This document shows, piece by piece, positions 39,301 through 53,992 of a stretch of DNA of 64,000 nucleotides. The notes beneath the pieces were generated by a model. The model made no database searches and was not told the DNA's origin. It was given only the letters and a program-made list of their open reading frames with translations. Location: positions 437,378 through 501,377 of the forward strand of contig NMRA01000197.1 of assembly GCA_002633005.1 (NCBI GenBank). The letters run 5' to 3'. Every line of letters begins with the position of its first letter. Positions within the stretch are counted from its first letter, which is position 1. The translations under genes were made by a program, and so were the position numbers. Origin of the DNA: Phoronis australis (lineage: Eukaryota > Phoronida > Phoronidae).

Positions 39301-42300
39301 AGAGTTATGTATGGAAAGAAGGCCGGAAAATTATGATTTTTAACTTTGTACCAGTGTCATTAATAGGGTCACGAAAAAATTAGCTAAACAACAGTATCAA
39401 TAACAGAGCCAAATTTCATTTGATAAGCATATTCAAGATGAAACCTCATAATCGCTGTTGTACAATTTTGTAAAATTTATTTCGTTCTCGTTTTATGCAT
39501 TTTTTATGAAAATCAAAATCCAATTTTGAAAGATTCTCAGGCAAAAGTGGAATATTTTAAAAACAATTCCCGGCTGCTTTGTACAGAACAGTGTGTAAAG
39601 TATAGTATGTGAAAGTTTCATGTGAATCCAATCAGCTAATTCTGAGATAAGAAGTTCCAAGGTTAGCCAGATTTGGACGTTTTTCTAACCTTTAAATATT
39701 CCCGAATTGTTTGTTCTGTATTCCAAACGCATTTTTTATCATTTACTTTCTTACAATGCGTTTTCCAGTCCTTCCAATTGGTGCCCTTCTCACCTGTTAT
39801 TACTTGCGGACGCCCAACAGCCATCCTGGCGGTGAGATAGCCCACAAACACAGCGACTACAAGAGCTAGTCGCTTGATGAGGTCAGTATCTGAGATCTTA
39901 ACGCGGCGAGCAGAACGAACACGGAATACTACAGAGATTCTAAAAATTAAAATTAAATTTGTGACAAAGACATAAAGAAGAAAAGTTTTGATTCAAGAGT
40001 TTTTATCAAACAAGTACTGCTATAGAAAGTTGTATTCGTATTTCTTCAACAAGCTTGAAATAGAGGTAAAGAATTGAATCAGATAAGTGGCTTATTAAAG
40101 ATATATTGTTGTGCAGACAACAAAAATCAATTATTAAATTGGTTAAGACTATGGTTGACATTATTTCGATAGCACATTTTCGTATATTTAAGTAAATTTG
40201 ACTTAGTTTTAAACTAAGCGCATGCGTGGATCAACACATTCATGATGTAAACTGTGATTGCGTTTATTTCGCAATTGGCTGATATGTCTCGAGGGTTTTA
40301 TACTCGATTGGAGAGGTTGAAAATGTAATCGAATGAGACTGCAAAACAGGTGCAATGAAGATAAAGGGGAAACATACCTCCACGTTTTCAATAGCAACGC
40401 ACCGAAGGTAATTGAGAAGCCTATTTCACGGAACCACACCCTTAATGAGCAGGATATCTCTGATACTTCAAAATAACTCACTATGATCTGAAATCGCAAT
40501 TAATTAGTTTGAAGTAAAGTAATCGAATGTTGTACAATACTTATTAAAATTCATTAGTTATACAGAGTTAGTAGAGATATTTTCGCCTTTTCAGTGACAA
40601 AATCGAAAGTGCTACTTTCAAGACGTGTTCGTGTATGTTGAGCTCCGTACACTCCTTCTCTTGCCAAACCAGCACCGTACTGGTACTGTAACGTTATGAA
40701 TATAAGACTTAACAAAGAAAAATGTAAGAAAATTGTATCGCAGCACCAAAGAACAGACCAGTCATCTCGAGGATTAAGCGACAGACACCCCTCCTTGAAT
40801 GTCACAGTCACGTGGATGGGTACTGTTTGCAAAGTCAAAAATCACGCCACAGAGACAACTTTAACGCCCATGTCGATTTGTTTGAATTAATTCGCAGGAT
40901 AAATGGACCATGAGCTTTTGAAACCAATTGATATATTACTTCCAGTGCTACTTAATTTCCACCCAGGGTGTACTGGGCTTTATTAATGGCTTTGAAGGTG
41001 GGAAACTATATAGTATGTCTAACAATTTCGAGAATATATTTATTTCACAAATAGGGGCCTATTCGCAGGAAGCTTCCATGAAAAAGTGACCCTGTTGCAG
41101 GGCTTTGTTCCAGAAACATTCCCGTTTTTAGTGGTTGATTGCATGAACCAAACCCTTTTGTAAGGATTCTAGGGCAGCTGAATACGGTAGTACACTTAGC
41201 CAGAAACAGTATAAGAAGCAGTGCTATGTCGTCAAGAACGAGTCCATCCTTAACAACCAAAGGTTAAAAAATATAGGTTACAAACCTTTCTTTTTGTTCG
41301 TGTAATTGGAAACTGAAGGATTCTTTCTTAAAATTTCTAACACAGGCTACCCTTTTGAATTTGCTATTTTATCGGAATGGGCACCCTTAAAAGTTGTGAC
41401 GAAAGCCACCCTCCTGAGCTGCACGCCTCGAATACCTCTTCTACGACACTACTCCGGGATTCCCATTGTTGATCTTGAAGTACGGTTTTTACACCGTATC
41501 TTTGTTCATAATAGTGAGCTGTCACCCCTCGACAGACTACTGTGCGTCCACGGACGCAGATTATCGTGTCAGAGAATTAAACAATTTGAGACTCATAAAA
41601 GCGAGTGAGGAGACGAGAATCAATCTTACTAAGGGTACGCCTGAACACTTTGTAAACAATCCTTTTAAATAATGTTTCATCAAGCAATTTATTGTTGCTT
41701 TTTTAACTAATGGTTAGTTGTGACCGGGAAGTTAGAAAATGGACATTAAGACAATTTTCCACAACAGTGGGCAGAGTTATACATTTCCCTTAACCACTTA
41801 CCGGCATGTACAGAAGCAATGCTCCCAACAGAATTATACACAGCAACAATGGACTGGCGGCTTTGAGGACCTGTAGCGATGACATGAACTAATTTTATGC
41901 TCCGTCTACACGATACGCAATTTCCAGGTGCAAGTTGTTCCGACATGCGCGCACCCGGGGGGGGCTCGAGGGGCTCGAACGAGCTCCCCCATTTGGCGAA
42001 GTGGGCAAAAAGGTCCGCCTCAGAGAAACAAAAAGTCCGAGAAAACGAGACAAAAGTCCACTAAAAGGGTGCAGACGCACAGTTCACAGTTCTGAAAGTG
42101 GTACCCCGTTTTTTTAGTCCTGCTGCTTTGTTGTCAGCAAAAGGTCCACATCGTCCCCCCATATTAAAGGCTGGGTGCGCACATGATTTACGTCTACGTT
42201 TACACAAGTACAACCGAAACTCGGAACAAGGCAAAACATGTATGAGTAGGCGGGAGTTCAGTAGGCGGGAGTTGTAACCAATATGACAAATGGATCCAGA

Positions 42301-45300
42301 GAATTATCAACGTCAAACTCGCTCTCTTCATTGTCAATACTTGTTTGTCAGATGGCGATTAATCCGATTTTACCGTATTGTTCCTTGGTACGTTTGCATT
42401 GAGGTTTAAGCCCGGGACAAGTTGATCTAGAACAATCTATACTACCGTCTGATGTGGAGTAAAAGAGTCCAGAACAACTCCTATACCGGAGGAACTTAAA
42501 AGTTGGCAACGACTCCATTTTGCACCATTTTCATTTTAACGAATGGATTACATGACCTTTAATTTACTTCACTCCTTGATTGCAACTTTGATAGGACTTC
42601 TGATGAAGATAAATACGAATATCAAAAGTTTTATCATCAGTACTTGATTTTTTACTAAAATAAAAGTTCCGTTGAAACCAACGTAAATGCCACCACGCAT
42701 GGGTTTTCAGTGTTCTATTTGCATTTTAAAATAGTAAATGAGTTTAGTTTAGCTTTCTGTGCAATACACTGTTCTAATCGTACTATTGGCCAAAGTTAAG
42801 CATCGCAATTTGATTCGATTTCCCTATTCGTTTAATTAATCTACTCATTTAGTTTACTTTTTCCACTATTAATTAATAATGAGAACATGGCCAAAGTTTA
42901 CTGGTTTAAAACTGACTATATCCATAAACAGTGACGGGAACTGATGCACGATCGGATATCTGCACACATATCAAGCGTGCACAGATTTTATGAATCTGAA
43001 AATAAATTCTGTATTTTGGATTACCCTGTATTCTACAAGCATCTTCGTACCTTGACATCTTTGTATCTCCACACGAAGATAGCGATGAATATAATGCCGC
43101 ACATGATGACGCATGCGAGAACCAGGAGACACGTACGCAACACCCAGTTCAACTGTATAGCACATGGACTGTAGTCTATACATTCGTCACAGTCCGGGGA
43201 ACACGGCAGACAAGAGAAATCCACGTCGTAAATGTTCTCTTGACTCTGCAAATAAAAGCACTTTGAACAAGTGAACGCACGTGTAGACTGTCTGGGCAAG
43301 TGGTAGTATTAGATATTTTGAACATGTGAACGTACGTGCAGATTACCTGAACATGAGGTAGTTGTAGATCTTACTAGGCAATCTTACCTACAGTTGAAGG
43401 AGGAATATAATGAAATGAGGTGATTAAGGGTTAGAAACAAATAAATTTGTGACAGTACAAAAAAATTCATTGCCATGGTGGCACGTGGGTTTCACCCTCA
43501 AAGCGAACCCCTTCCAGTGATATGAAACTATTCAGAGACACAAAATTGGCCAGACCCGTCGAAATACTGGCATTTTGACAATTTTGATTACTTGCCAATG
43601 TTCCCGATGTGAACTTTTCTCGGATGAAAATCACGATAGGAAAAGATACGAGGAATATTTTGTGTAGTCTAGTACCATGGTATAAGTTTTATAGTGTCAG
43701 GAAGAAGTGAGTAAAGACAGAAATAAATCTGGTACATTATATAGATGCTGAGACAGTCGCAGTGTTACGCACGTAGTTCAAGATTCCAATGGTTACTTAT
43801 TAGTTGGTGTGCAAGATCAAACGTTATGACTTAGAAATAACATTTGAGTAACTAGTGCGCTTTTGCAGATCTCTGGTTTTTATTCATTGCAATGTAAGTC
43901 AGCTTACACTGAGAACACGTGAGCATTAAGCTGTTGCTCTCGAAGCAAATTCTGTATTACCTATACTAAATTTTCTACCTTCATTTTCTTTTCGTACTCG
44001 TTTTCAATCAGTATTCCATCATAGTACTTGTTGACGGCGGTCACGTTTGGAAAATAGAACCCCTTCTGACACACGCATTTATAGTTACCCCGCCGGAAAC
44101 CTTGGCCGGACAGCGGCTCACACTGCAAAAGAGAGGAACACAAATACAGTTTTGACTATAAACCCAAACACGTGAACTTATGACGTAAAGCGATAAAATT
44201 GGTTTCAACTTGCTTCTTACTTAGATGATAAAAAGTTTTCTGGGCTTGCAAGGAACTAACAGCTCGTTATTACTTGAGACCATATTCAGCGAATAAAATG
44301 GCACGCCGTGAGATTAGCCAACGCGTGTGGAACCTGGGCCCGGTCTCTAATCTTTGTACTCGAAACGAACTCGAAACTATTTTTGGCAATTTCTCTGCTC
44401 CTTTTGTGCGAACTTAAGATAATTGGTTATCAGACTGTGCTCGAATACATTATAGTTTATGCATAAGAGTTCTAGTTCAAGTTTGCCCTTGAAGACCCTT
44501 GTATTCGTGCTACAAACTCGAGTAAAAACTCGAAATTTCGAGTTCAAACTCGAACTTATTGCTTTAATATTGGGTTTACAAACTGTAAACTAAGGGCAAT
44601 AAATTATCTACGTAAGTTATTGTGTACTGGAGCATAGAATAATAGACACTTATCCTGATTTCGCCCAAAAGTACAGTAGAAAATGCCAAACCTAATTTTG
44701 AGTTCCGTTTCGAGTAAAAAGATTGGAGACCGGGCCCTGGTCTGACAGCTCTTTTAAAGCCCTGAAATCCTCTCCAATTTGATTAAGGAACAATTCGAGA
44801 CCAATTTCAAAAAGGGAAGTGGTATAAATGAAAAGTATTTTGTGATGGGTGGTGGGTTTACAACCGTTGTAAAAGAGCATCTTTAGTCGAAAGGAAATGC
44901 TTGATTTGTTTTGTCAAGAAGTCATCTGCAGATTAGAATTTCGACTAATGGATAATTAATTCTGTCAACGCATTAAACAAACAAAAGTATATCAATCAAT
45001 GAAAGCGTCAACATTGCAGTGATCCTTGCAAACTGTGTAGAAACGATTACAATTTTAATCAAGGAACGCTGGGTGATCAATTTTTATTCAAAATAAATTG
45101 AACTTATATAAAATCACTAAGCTCATTATTTAATTTCTTGCGGTGCATCAACAAAGTAGTCGCCGCAGTTGACGAACGCTAATCTAAACTTCTTGAGAAC
45201 GTTACTGAATTGAAACGCAATTACATACAAGGGTAAAATATTCCTAGTTTAATGATAAATTTTGACTGACCAGATTGTGTTCCAAACTGGTATAAATAAC

Positions 45301-48300
45301 GAAAAAGTATATTTTAAGGCCAAAATAAACGTCACAGTGAATAACTTTAAACACAGTTTTTTTCGTCAATGGCCGATGTACAGGGATATTGGTTTTCGTT
45401 ATTTAATTTTTAATGCTTCTGCCCACTTGTTTTTTTACCGGGAACGGGTTGATAACTTATCATCTAAGTTTTAAACTTGAAATACCAAAACAGCGGTAGA
45501 TTTTGATTGCCATCGAAACTTAATTAGTTAAGTTCATTGTGAGCCGATCCCTGAACTTTCCACATTACATGTAGGCCTACACTAAACATTTCACGTGTTA
45601 TTAAAGTTTAATCTTTATTAGAACTCTGCGCTCTCTTTGATCCTGGTAAAAGCCGCTCAGAAGGACGAGAGGTCAAAATTCCCGCGTATCTTTACAAAGG
45701 CGTGACTTCCTTGTAAGCGTATTATTCACGGCATGGCGGCCGTTGGGACTGGACATTACGAACATAAACCAGCTTAAGTTGGAAACTAAACCTCCAGTCA
45801 CGAAAACACTATAATAGTGAGCCAAAGAAATAATGTGCACGTAATTATTTAGGTGAATTAACCATGAAACTTACTTGCCGGGGGCCGCCAAGTCAGGTTC
45901 CCCTTCCACAGAACCGTCAGGGCAAAGGTTTTACAGTAACAATGATTTGAATAATGTATTTGTGTATCTAAATAAAGATTCCCCAAACATGTGACCATAG
46001 CATATGAAATAGAGTTATTATTTCACAAAAGCTTTATGTCCCCGTTCCAAACGCCGTAATATATTACAGTGAGCTGCAAGCATGCAACGAGTTGCATTTA
46101 ATAGACTCTTGAATGGTGTTACGGCGTTTGGAACTGGTGTATGTTCTGTCAGCAAACACTGAATTAGCATGCGCTCTCACGGCCTCGGTCGGCTCGGTCA
46201 ATATTACCTTTATTGCATCTAAAGCCGGTAACGCAGTGGTTTATTCATTGCTGGCTTCTCAAAACATTTACACTCACGAATACTCCAAAGGCATTACAAA
46301 TTGTATCTAATGAGACAGTCGACTTTGTTTCGCTTTTATGTAAGCATTGGTTAGGGTGAGAATAGTTTATTTTGAAACAGAACGCAGAATAATAAACGTC
46401 AACATGGCAACTCGCCCGGCGCCAATCCCGACTTAGTCGAGAGCTCAGCGATGAAGATTACACGGATCAGATCGTTAGGTTCCACAGGTTATCAGTTCGA
46501 ACCGGAATACCCTGATCAAGAAATACTATGAGATGCGCCGTGAACATGCACAGGCAACGGAACGTATGGATAGTTCTTTGGTAAGCCGGAATTCGTTAGA
46601 GAAATCACTGTCGACGAAATGCCGACCACAGACACGGAGATGTTTCACGGCCTCATATTTGCTATTAGCAGTGTACTTTTCATTCTTCACTACCGCGAGC
46701 CACTTCCTAAGCATTTCGGGCTCTCGAAGAAGTCGAAAAAACGACATACCCGCTTTCTTCGCAGCTTCATAGTTCAGACAAGCGGGAACGATGCACCGCA
46801 ACATAGCGGCATTCACTCTGCAGATGAACCACACGTCGCCGCGGCGTTTCTCACCTTCCTCAAAGGTTAACGCGACACCTTTCGGCTAGGTGAGGTCAAC
46901 TGTACAGGAGGCAATGTGGATATAGACCGATTAAGACTGTAAAAAGGACTAATTAAGTTGGGTGGCATTCTCCTTTAAGGACATTACGGCCAAAAACGCA
47001 TTTTTGAGTTTATTGTTAGAAGGTACAGACTTCTTGAAGTTAATTAGCTTTAGCAAGTACTATAAACAACAAAACCCTTATGTTTTTTTATTTTATTGCA
47101 AATCGCCAATTGTCAGTTGTCTGACAAACATTTGCAGAAATCAAGGCGCGTAGGGATGTGTTGTACATTTAGCCAAAAAGCTGCAAAACTATAGAATTTA
47201 ACTCAGCAAAAACCCATGATTTCTGAAAGTAAATTATTCCGTAGAATTTGATTTGTGACTTTATACCGACCTGTAATTGATTAGGTCACGTGACCATGCT
47301 TTTTATTAAAATTTAGTAAAAAAGGTACATTCATAGCACAACAACAGGATCAATAACACGAGCAAATCTCGTATGGTATAGAAGGTCAAGATCAAATCTC
47401 AAAAACGCTGCTACGGTTTTCTAAATTATCGTTTCATTTACTCTTTATGCACGTTTTTCATCAAAACCATATCAGTCCCATTTTGATAGCACCTCATGTA
47501 AAAGTGGAAATTTGAAAACAATATCTAACAATGCTTTAAAGAACAGTATATAAAATATACAGAACAGTATATAAAGTATACATCAGTACCTGAAATGTTC
47601 ATGTTTATCCGACCAGCCATTTCTGAGATATGATGTCCCAAAGTTGGCCAAAATTGGACATTTTTCCAGGATCCTACGTAACCGACCCTTCCAATTATGG
47701 AAAACTTCAGAACATCTTATCTCAGAAATGGCTGATCGGATTCATACGAAGCTTTCAGATACTATGCTTCGTGCACTCTTTCCCATAACGCTGTTGAGCA
47801 TACTGTTCAAACTGTTTCATTTTTCCATCGAGGGGCTATCAAAATTAATACTTTTATGATTTTCATGAAAAAATTCAAAATTACACAAACGAAAGCGAGG
47901 CAATATTTTAAAAACTGTGAGAGCGTTTTTGAGACCTCACCTTGAATATTAATCGAAAATAATTTTAGTCATACAATTGATATGGATGTTTTGCTGCCAA
48001 CGTACCTTTTTTGCTAAATTCAACCAAAACGACATGGTAGCGTGACCCAATTGTTGCCAAATTGCTAAAAAGAGTTCTACAGGCTAGTTGCTTTCAGATA
48101 AATGTACTTTTACTGGTTTAAAATCTATCTATTTGGCTAAATACGCAGTCTTGCCAGTACGGTCCTACGTCACTATAAAACACTATAAATACGGTAAACA
48201 CGAGGCTGTCAGAGAAAGTGATAGAAAAATTCCGATCGTTTAAGAACCATATTATAATTATAGAGCAAGTGTAAACATAGACGGAGTGATAAGGTATCGA

Positions 48301-51300
48301 TTGATAAATTGGCAGTATATTCACTGTAATGCAGCGTCTTGACAACACAAAAAGGTGGCTATTAATTTAACAACAGGGATAAAACCTTTTTATGATGAAC
48401 GAAAGTGGTTTTTACAATAAATTAGCAATTAGCAGTCGATATTGTGTAGGCCCCACAAAGGTTGTACGCGCGTGCGTTCTGTGGAAAGTCTTGGAAAGTC
48501 TTTACCGACTCGTCGTGTATCAAGAAGCGAGCTAGGTTTTATCTCTGACACAGTAGTCTCTATGTTTTTGAATTGGGTTCGTCTATAATAGATAGCCTCG
48601 ATAATCACTGAGACGGAAAGTATAATGAGTTACAAAGTCGTCATTTATGTGCATTATATAATAATGATATATAATTAGGTAAAGAGTACACGCTGGCGTT
48701 GTCTTAGGTACATGTAGTATATGTTGAAGAGGTGTGCAACAACAACTCCAAGTTCAAATATTGACGCAGGTTTTAATACACACGAGAGAACCCCAAATTC
48801 AAAATATCTGGAAATCAATCGTGAAAATGACTCTGACAGGGATCCACAACCATGTAAAAACTTTGTATCCATACAATCGCAGTTTATTACGCAGGCGTAA
48901 GCGATATCGTGTTCTAGTGGGAAGATTGCGCTACACGACAACAGTTTGCAAACCAATGCGCGATACTTGTAGTAGGCCTTGTTGTGGGAGGCCGCTACAA
49001 TGACACGCTGTGGCGGCTGCCAAACGCGTTTACAGGGGAAAAGAAGTTAATGAAAAAATGTCGCGACATCTTCGGGTGTAACAACAACAGAATAAGATTT
49101 GCAAAGTTGAGAAAATATTAACATTCATAGCGAAATCACCTGTGTCGTTGGTTTACAGCGAGACGAGTTCGCGAACACATTTTGTTCAGTGGTTCCTTCC
49201 GGTAGAGGGCACTGATTGATGTCCACCTTCTGTAAGTCGATATCTATGCCGCTTGTACCCCTGTGAAGACAATGAAAGAGAACCATAACTTAACGTGGTA
49301 ATTTCAGTCCTATAATCGCAAAATCAAGAACTGCTTTAGTTAAGCCAACTAAACTAAACTTGAGAAATTCCCTGACCTTGTAACTACATGCATGATAACA
49401 TCGGTTTGAACGCTCAATTGCAATTAATTAGAACGCTCGAGTAAGGGCCAAACAATGGTGTTTACAGGAAATTTACTCATCTTCGCGCTTTTCTCGTGAG
49501 CACACATATCTTTAGCACAGCGAAGACAAAGTGAATAGAATTTTAGTGTTCGACACGATACACTGACTGGCTGCATGTGATTCACCCTGACTCAGTCCAG
49601 TGAGCCGAGTCGACAGAATGACGTGCCTTTGTGTGTTGCGTAGACGCAAGAACCTCGCGAAAACGTAACATCACACAAGACTTCACGAGATATGGCCATG
49701 CATTAAAAGAAAGTATGTGATCACACAATGAGCCCTGGAGGTCAAAGAGCCCTCAGACTATGTCTTAGCACCGAGGCTGACAGGATGACCCGGCACCGAG
49801 TGAATAAGTGTAGCTCTCATCCCTCTCACAAGTCAATTTCCTCCAATTCATTTCCGTACATGGAATTTTTGGTTCGTCCTCATTTGGCTGGCCTATCCAT
49901 ACCATTCCATCCTAAATTGTGTTCTTCCTAAATCGTGTCTTTCCTTCGCATATGCAGTCCAAATTTCTGGATATTAAGAGCCATTCCACGAGAAAATCAA
50001 AAGAAATAAAACAATCACTCTTGGGTCATCTTCCAGATTCAGCTTAAACTTTGTGTATTGTTCTTGGTGCGGCCCTGCTACAAAAATCACCAATTTTGCA
50101 CTTATTGACCTCTTAATTCTTTACCGGCTATAGGCCCGAGGTTCAAGAAGGAAATGAAACGTTTTTGCATACCTAAGACAGCAATTTTTAATATAAAAGC
50201 ACAAAGATTGCATGCACTGAGAGAAAACATAATGGGATTAGGAAGTGAGACATGAGGAATAGCAAATAAAATTGATACAAATAATTTCGCAGCATTCATC
50301 AGGTGACAGGGGAGATAAGTCCGGAGGCACTTTTTTGTAGCGTTGAAAGTGGGTGTCACTCAAGTGCTTCTACAAGCCAGTGAGTAGCGTTGAAAGTGGG
50401 TGTCACTCAAGTGCTTCTACAAGCCAGTGAGTAGCGTTGAAAGTGGGTGTCACTCAAGTGCTTCTACAAGCCAGTGTGTGCGGGTCAGTGGACATTGAAA
50501 GATATGTTTATGAATGGATCTTGGAACAAGTTAAAAAATTATGGAATGTACTTTTTCATTTTTTTGTTCTGAAAATGCCCCACTATTGCGTATTCTACAC
50601 TTTTAAACGAATATTTTTTTGTAACTTCTTTACCTTAAAATGGTTTCAAGAAGAAATTAATTAATGCTAATCAGCATTTTAGAATCCATAATGCTGTCTA
50701 ACATATCCATACACCATTTCACTCATTGAGCGTTCATAACTGACCGTGGGTGATGACATTCCAGCCTCGACCCCAAGCCTCAAGATGGCGCTGATCGGTT
50801 TAGCCACTTGAGGCTCTCGCTGGTTCCCCACGTGCCTAGCCAGCACGCAGGTATCACGCAGTAGCACGCGCTTTAGCATTGGTTGATGTAACCTCTGTAG
50901 TCATTGGTTTGCTTTACAATAACGTGAAAAATGGCGGACCATGAACGATTTTTAACCTTGCCATGCAAGTGGGGTAGCAGCAACAATTTCGTTTCTGCAG
51001 TAATGTTTAATAGCCGCGTGCTTGAAGCACATACATGTACAATAAACACAGTATCTGGCCCATTAACCGGTGTTATTCATACTGTATGAATACAGGACAG
51101 TATCGAGAACAAAAGTCATCGACAGTAGAAAGATGCACTCCGAAAAGGCGCACACAATTTCTGGGATTCACATTTCCTGAACATCACCGTCGATTTGTCT
51201 TTACAAAAGACCACATATACACTTACTCCATCAGTCACGCCAGTTTGTTTGCGTAAAGCGCTGCCTGTTGAGAATTCGACCAGCCAATCAGAAACGCCGG

Positions 51301-53955
51301 TTTAAAAAAATTTCCCTAAGAAAATTAAGTGATACCTGCGTGCTGGCTACGAGCGGGCACACAGGGAACCAGCGAGCTTGAGGCTTGGCCAGGGCAGGGA
51401 AATGAAATATGTTAGAATTCTGACACATTTTTACGTAAATCGCCGGAACATCACGAGTACCATAATTTTGAAATTTTCTGCAGTTTTATATGAAAATGAA
51501 AACTAACGGTATATTCCAGCAATTTAGGTCTACATTTTTGCAAAAATGATGCATTTTGATTCGAAACCAGACTAATTTCTATGATACTATTAATAATAAA
51601 GAATTGAAAATAAGTACGCGAACAACCTTTATTTCAAACAATAACCAAAACAATGCCTTCTGCTTCATGAATGGCAGCAACAACGCCTGTGAAAATAATT
51701 AAAACCTGCCTTTGTTTTAATGACGTCAAGGCAGCGGCCAATCGCTGCGTAGAACTGGTAATTCCCATAACCACGCCTCAAATGGCTAAACCGATCAGCG
51801 CCATTTTGAGTCTTGGGGACGAGGGTGATGACATATTTGCCTGGTGCCAATACCCAATACGGTTGACGCCCTTAGAGACAATTTTTAGGCTGACATGAAT
51901 AATTCACTTGGTTAGTATTGAAATATTCCGATTTGTGCACTATTTCAAGATGATTTAATTTTTATCTATTAACAATTCTTTTAAAATTAAGGTTTCGAGA
52001 GTATATGAAGCGGTTGAAGCGAAAATTATTCTAAGTTTTCCCTTTGAAGACAACTGGTGTTGCAGCACAGGTTAGACTCATTCGAAAACATGCATGTAAA
52101 TAATTAGTTTTTGGCCAAATTAGAAGTAAGAAGTGGAAAACAAAAACGACGCTAGAAAGTAGCATGTGAACAACGTTTCGATATTAATCAAAAGTCATTC
52201 TCAGGTACTATAGTAGACAAAACAGAGTGTCGTAACAGAATGTTAGATTAATATCGAAACTTCGTTCTCAAACATGCATTCATGATGTTTCAGCAAAGAA
52301 AACTAGTTATAGAAACTGCTACCAGGGGGCCAGCAATAATCGAAGTTTCTAAAAATTGACCTCGACTGATTTGATCACCATGGAAACAAATTTTCAAGCA
52401 TTAATGAAGCCCCTTTATGATGTTTACGAGATACAGCTGCATACTGCCCGTAGTCAGGCACTGTAAAATACCCGATGGTATATCTTTTCTATCGGCTGTT
52501 GCTTGAAAACAAGTGAAAAGCACGTTTTTTATTTTTATTGTCTTAATCAGACAGCAAACTGATGAAAAATATTATTGGAAATCACCAGCACCCCAAAAAC
52601 CTTAAAAATAGCTGAGAGCCAAAATACACAAAATTGGGAAAGTTTACCGAATTTTGGCACTCCAGAGAAAGTTAACGGAAGCCCCTTTAAAATGCAAAGA
52701 CTGTCTTCTGATGGAGAGGTTCAATGTGTACATAGAGATCAAAGTTTTTTCTTTCCCGTTCTTTTAAGCCGTTTTAAATCAACTTCACCAACTATTTGAA
52801 CAAAAATGTGCTATTTTGGGCCAAAATATTCAAAGTGCTTTAACTTAAAAATAATGGCCCAAAACATTTCAACTAAACATTTGGAACATATCTCACTAGG
52901 ATGTATGAACACACATTACGATGTATGAACACACATTACGATGTATGAACCCACATTACGACTTATGAACACACATTACGATGTATGAACACACATTATG
53001 ATGTATGAACACACATTACGATGTATGAACCCACATTACGACTTATGAACACACATTACGATGTATGAACACACATTACGATGTATGAACACACATTTTT
53101 TCAAGATCCGAGTCGGTGACCCTAAAGTCGACCTTTTTATTTCACAAACATTGGTAAAACAATTGCACCGAAATATGAACAACACGTTTATCCTAGAAAG
53201 GGAATAAGGGAGCACAAACACTGGCACTGATTACACGTGTCTGCTCTTTTACTTGGGTCTTCCAACTAACAATCAACTTAGGTCGGTGGATATGAGCAAC
53301 TAATGACTAAGCATTTCTAAGTCAAATCGTACAAAATAGCCTAAATACCGTGCTATTATAGATCGTATTACACTTCTTATCTAACCATGTTCGTAAGCAA
53401 TAACAGTTTCACCGACTTAATTATAGCAATTAGTAACTTGAGGGAACTGCTATTCATACAGTACGTTCATACGTGGCGCCGTGCATAACAATTTGCCGAT
53501 GCGATTCCAGACGACACTTACTTATTAGATAAATTTCACACACAAATTTTACGACAAAATATCTTCCGCTTGGAAGATAATTTCCGACACGCGGGTGTTC
53601 TAGGTTTTGTGATCTAGGTTGCACAAATCATTATAAATAAATTCGGCACCAATAAATGTTATAGTTGCCTTGGTTACAGAGCAGCGTAAGTACAAAATAA
53701 AAATTCATCATGTTTATGTAGTCTACATCACAAATTCTTAACAGATTAAGATAATTTCTGGATGTTCCACCAACGACGGTGACTTTTCAGTATGAATCAC
53801 GTGAGTGGCTTTACAGAATGCTTCTGGAATATCTGGCAAACGCGTTTGCTATGTTAGTTTCATTGTTTCAGCGGTAATGATAAACCGTAGGAAACATTGT
53901 GCATGCTAGATATTTACCCACACACACACGCACACGCACACGCACACGCACACGC

Positions 53956-53992
<37 letters not shown>

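Noticed and set aside
39692-39793. Read-through of the TM4 exon beyond 39794 (frame stays open past the donor)
   Set aside because: The donor acag|gtgaga at 39794/39793 gives the phase needed by the loop 2 exon. The extension matches nothing in the family and runs into the repeat at 39340-39690.
41926-42117. GC-rich plus/minus open frames near 42 kb
   Set aside because: Composition is driven by a short GC-rich segment (ggggggctcgaggggctcg); no protein family or splice fit is seen.
46533-46870. Plus-strand frames overlapping the THAP frame
   Set aside because: They are shadows of the minus-strand THAP domain, which has the zinc ligands in order.
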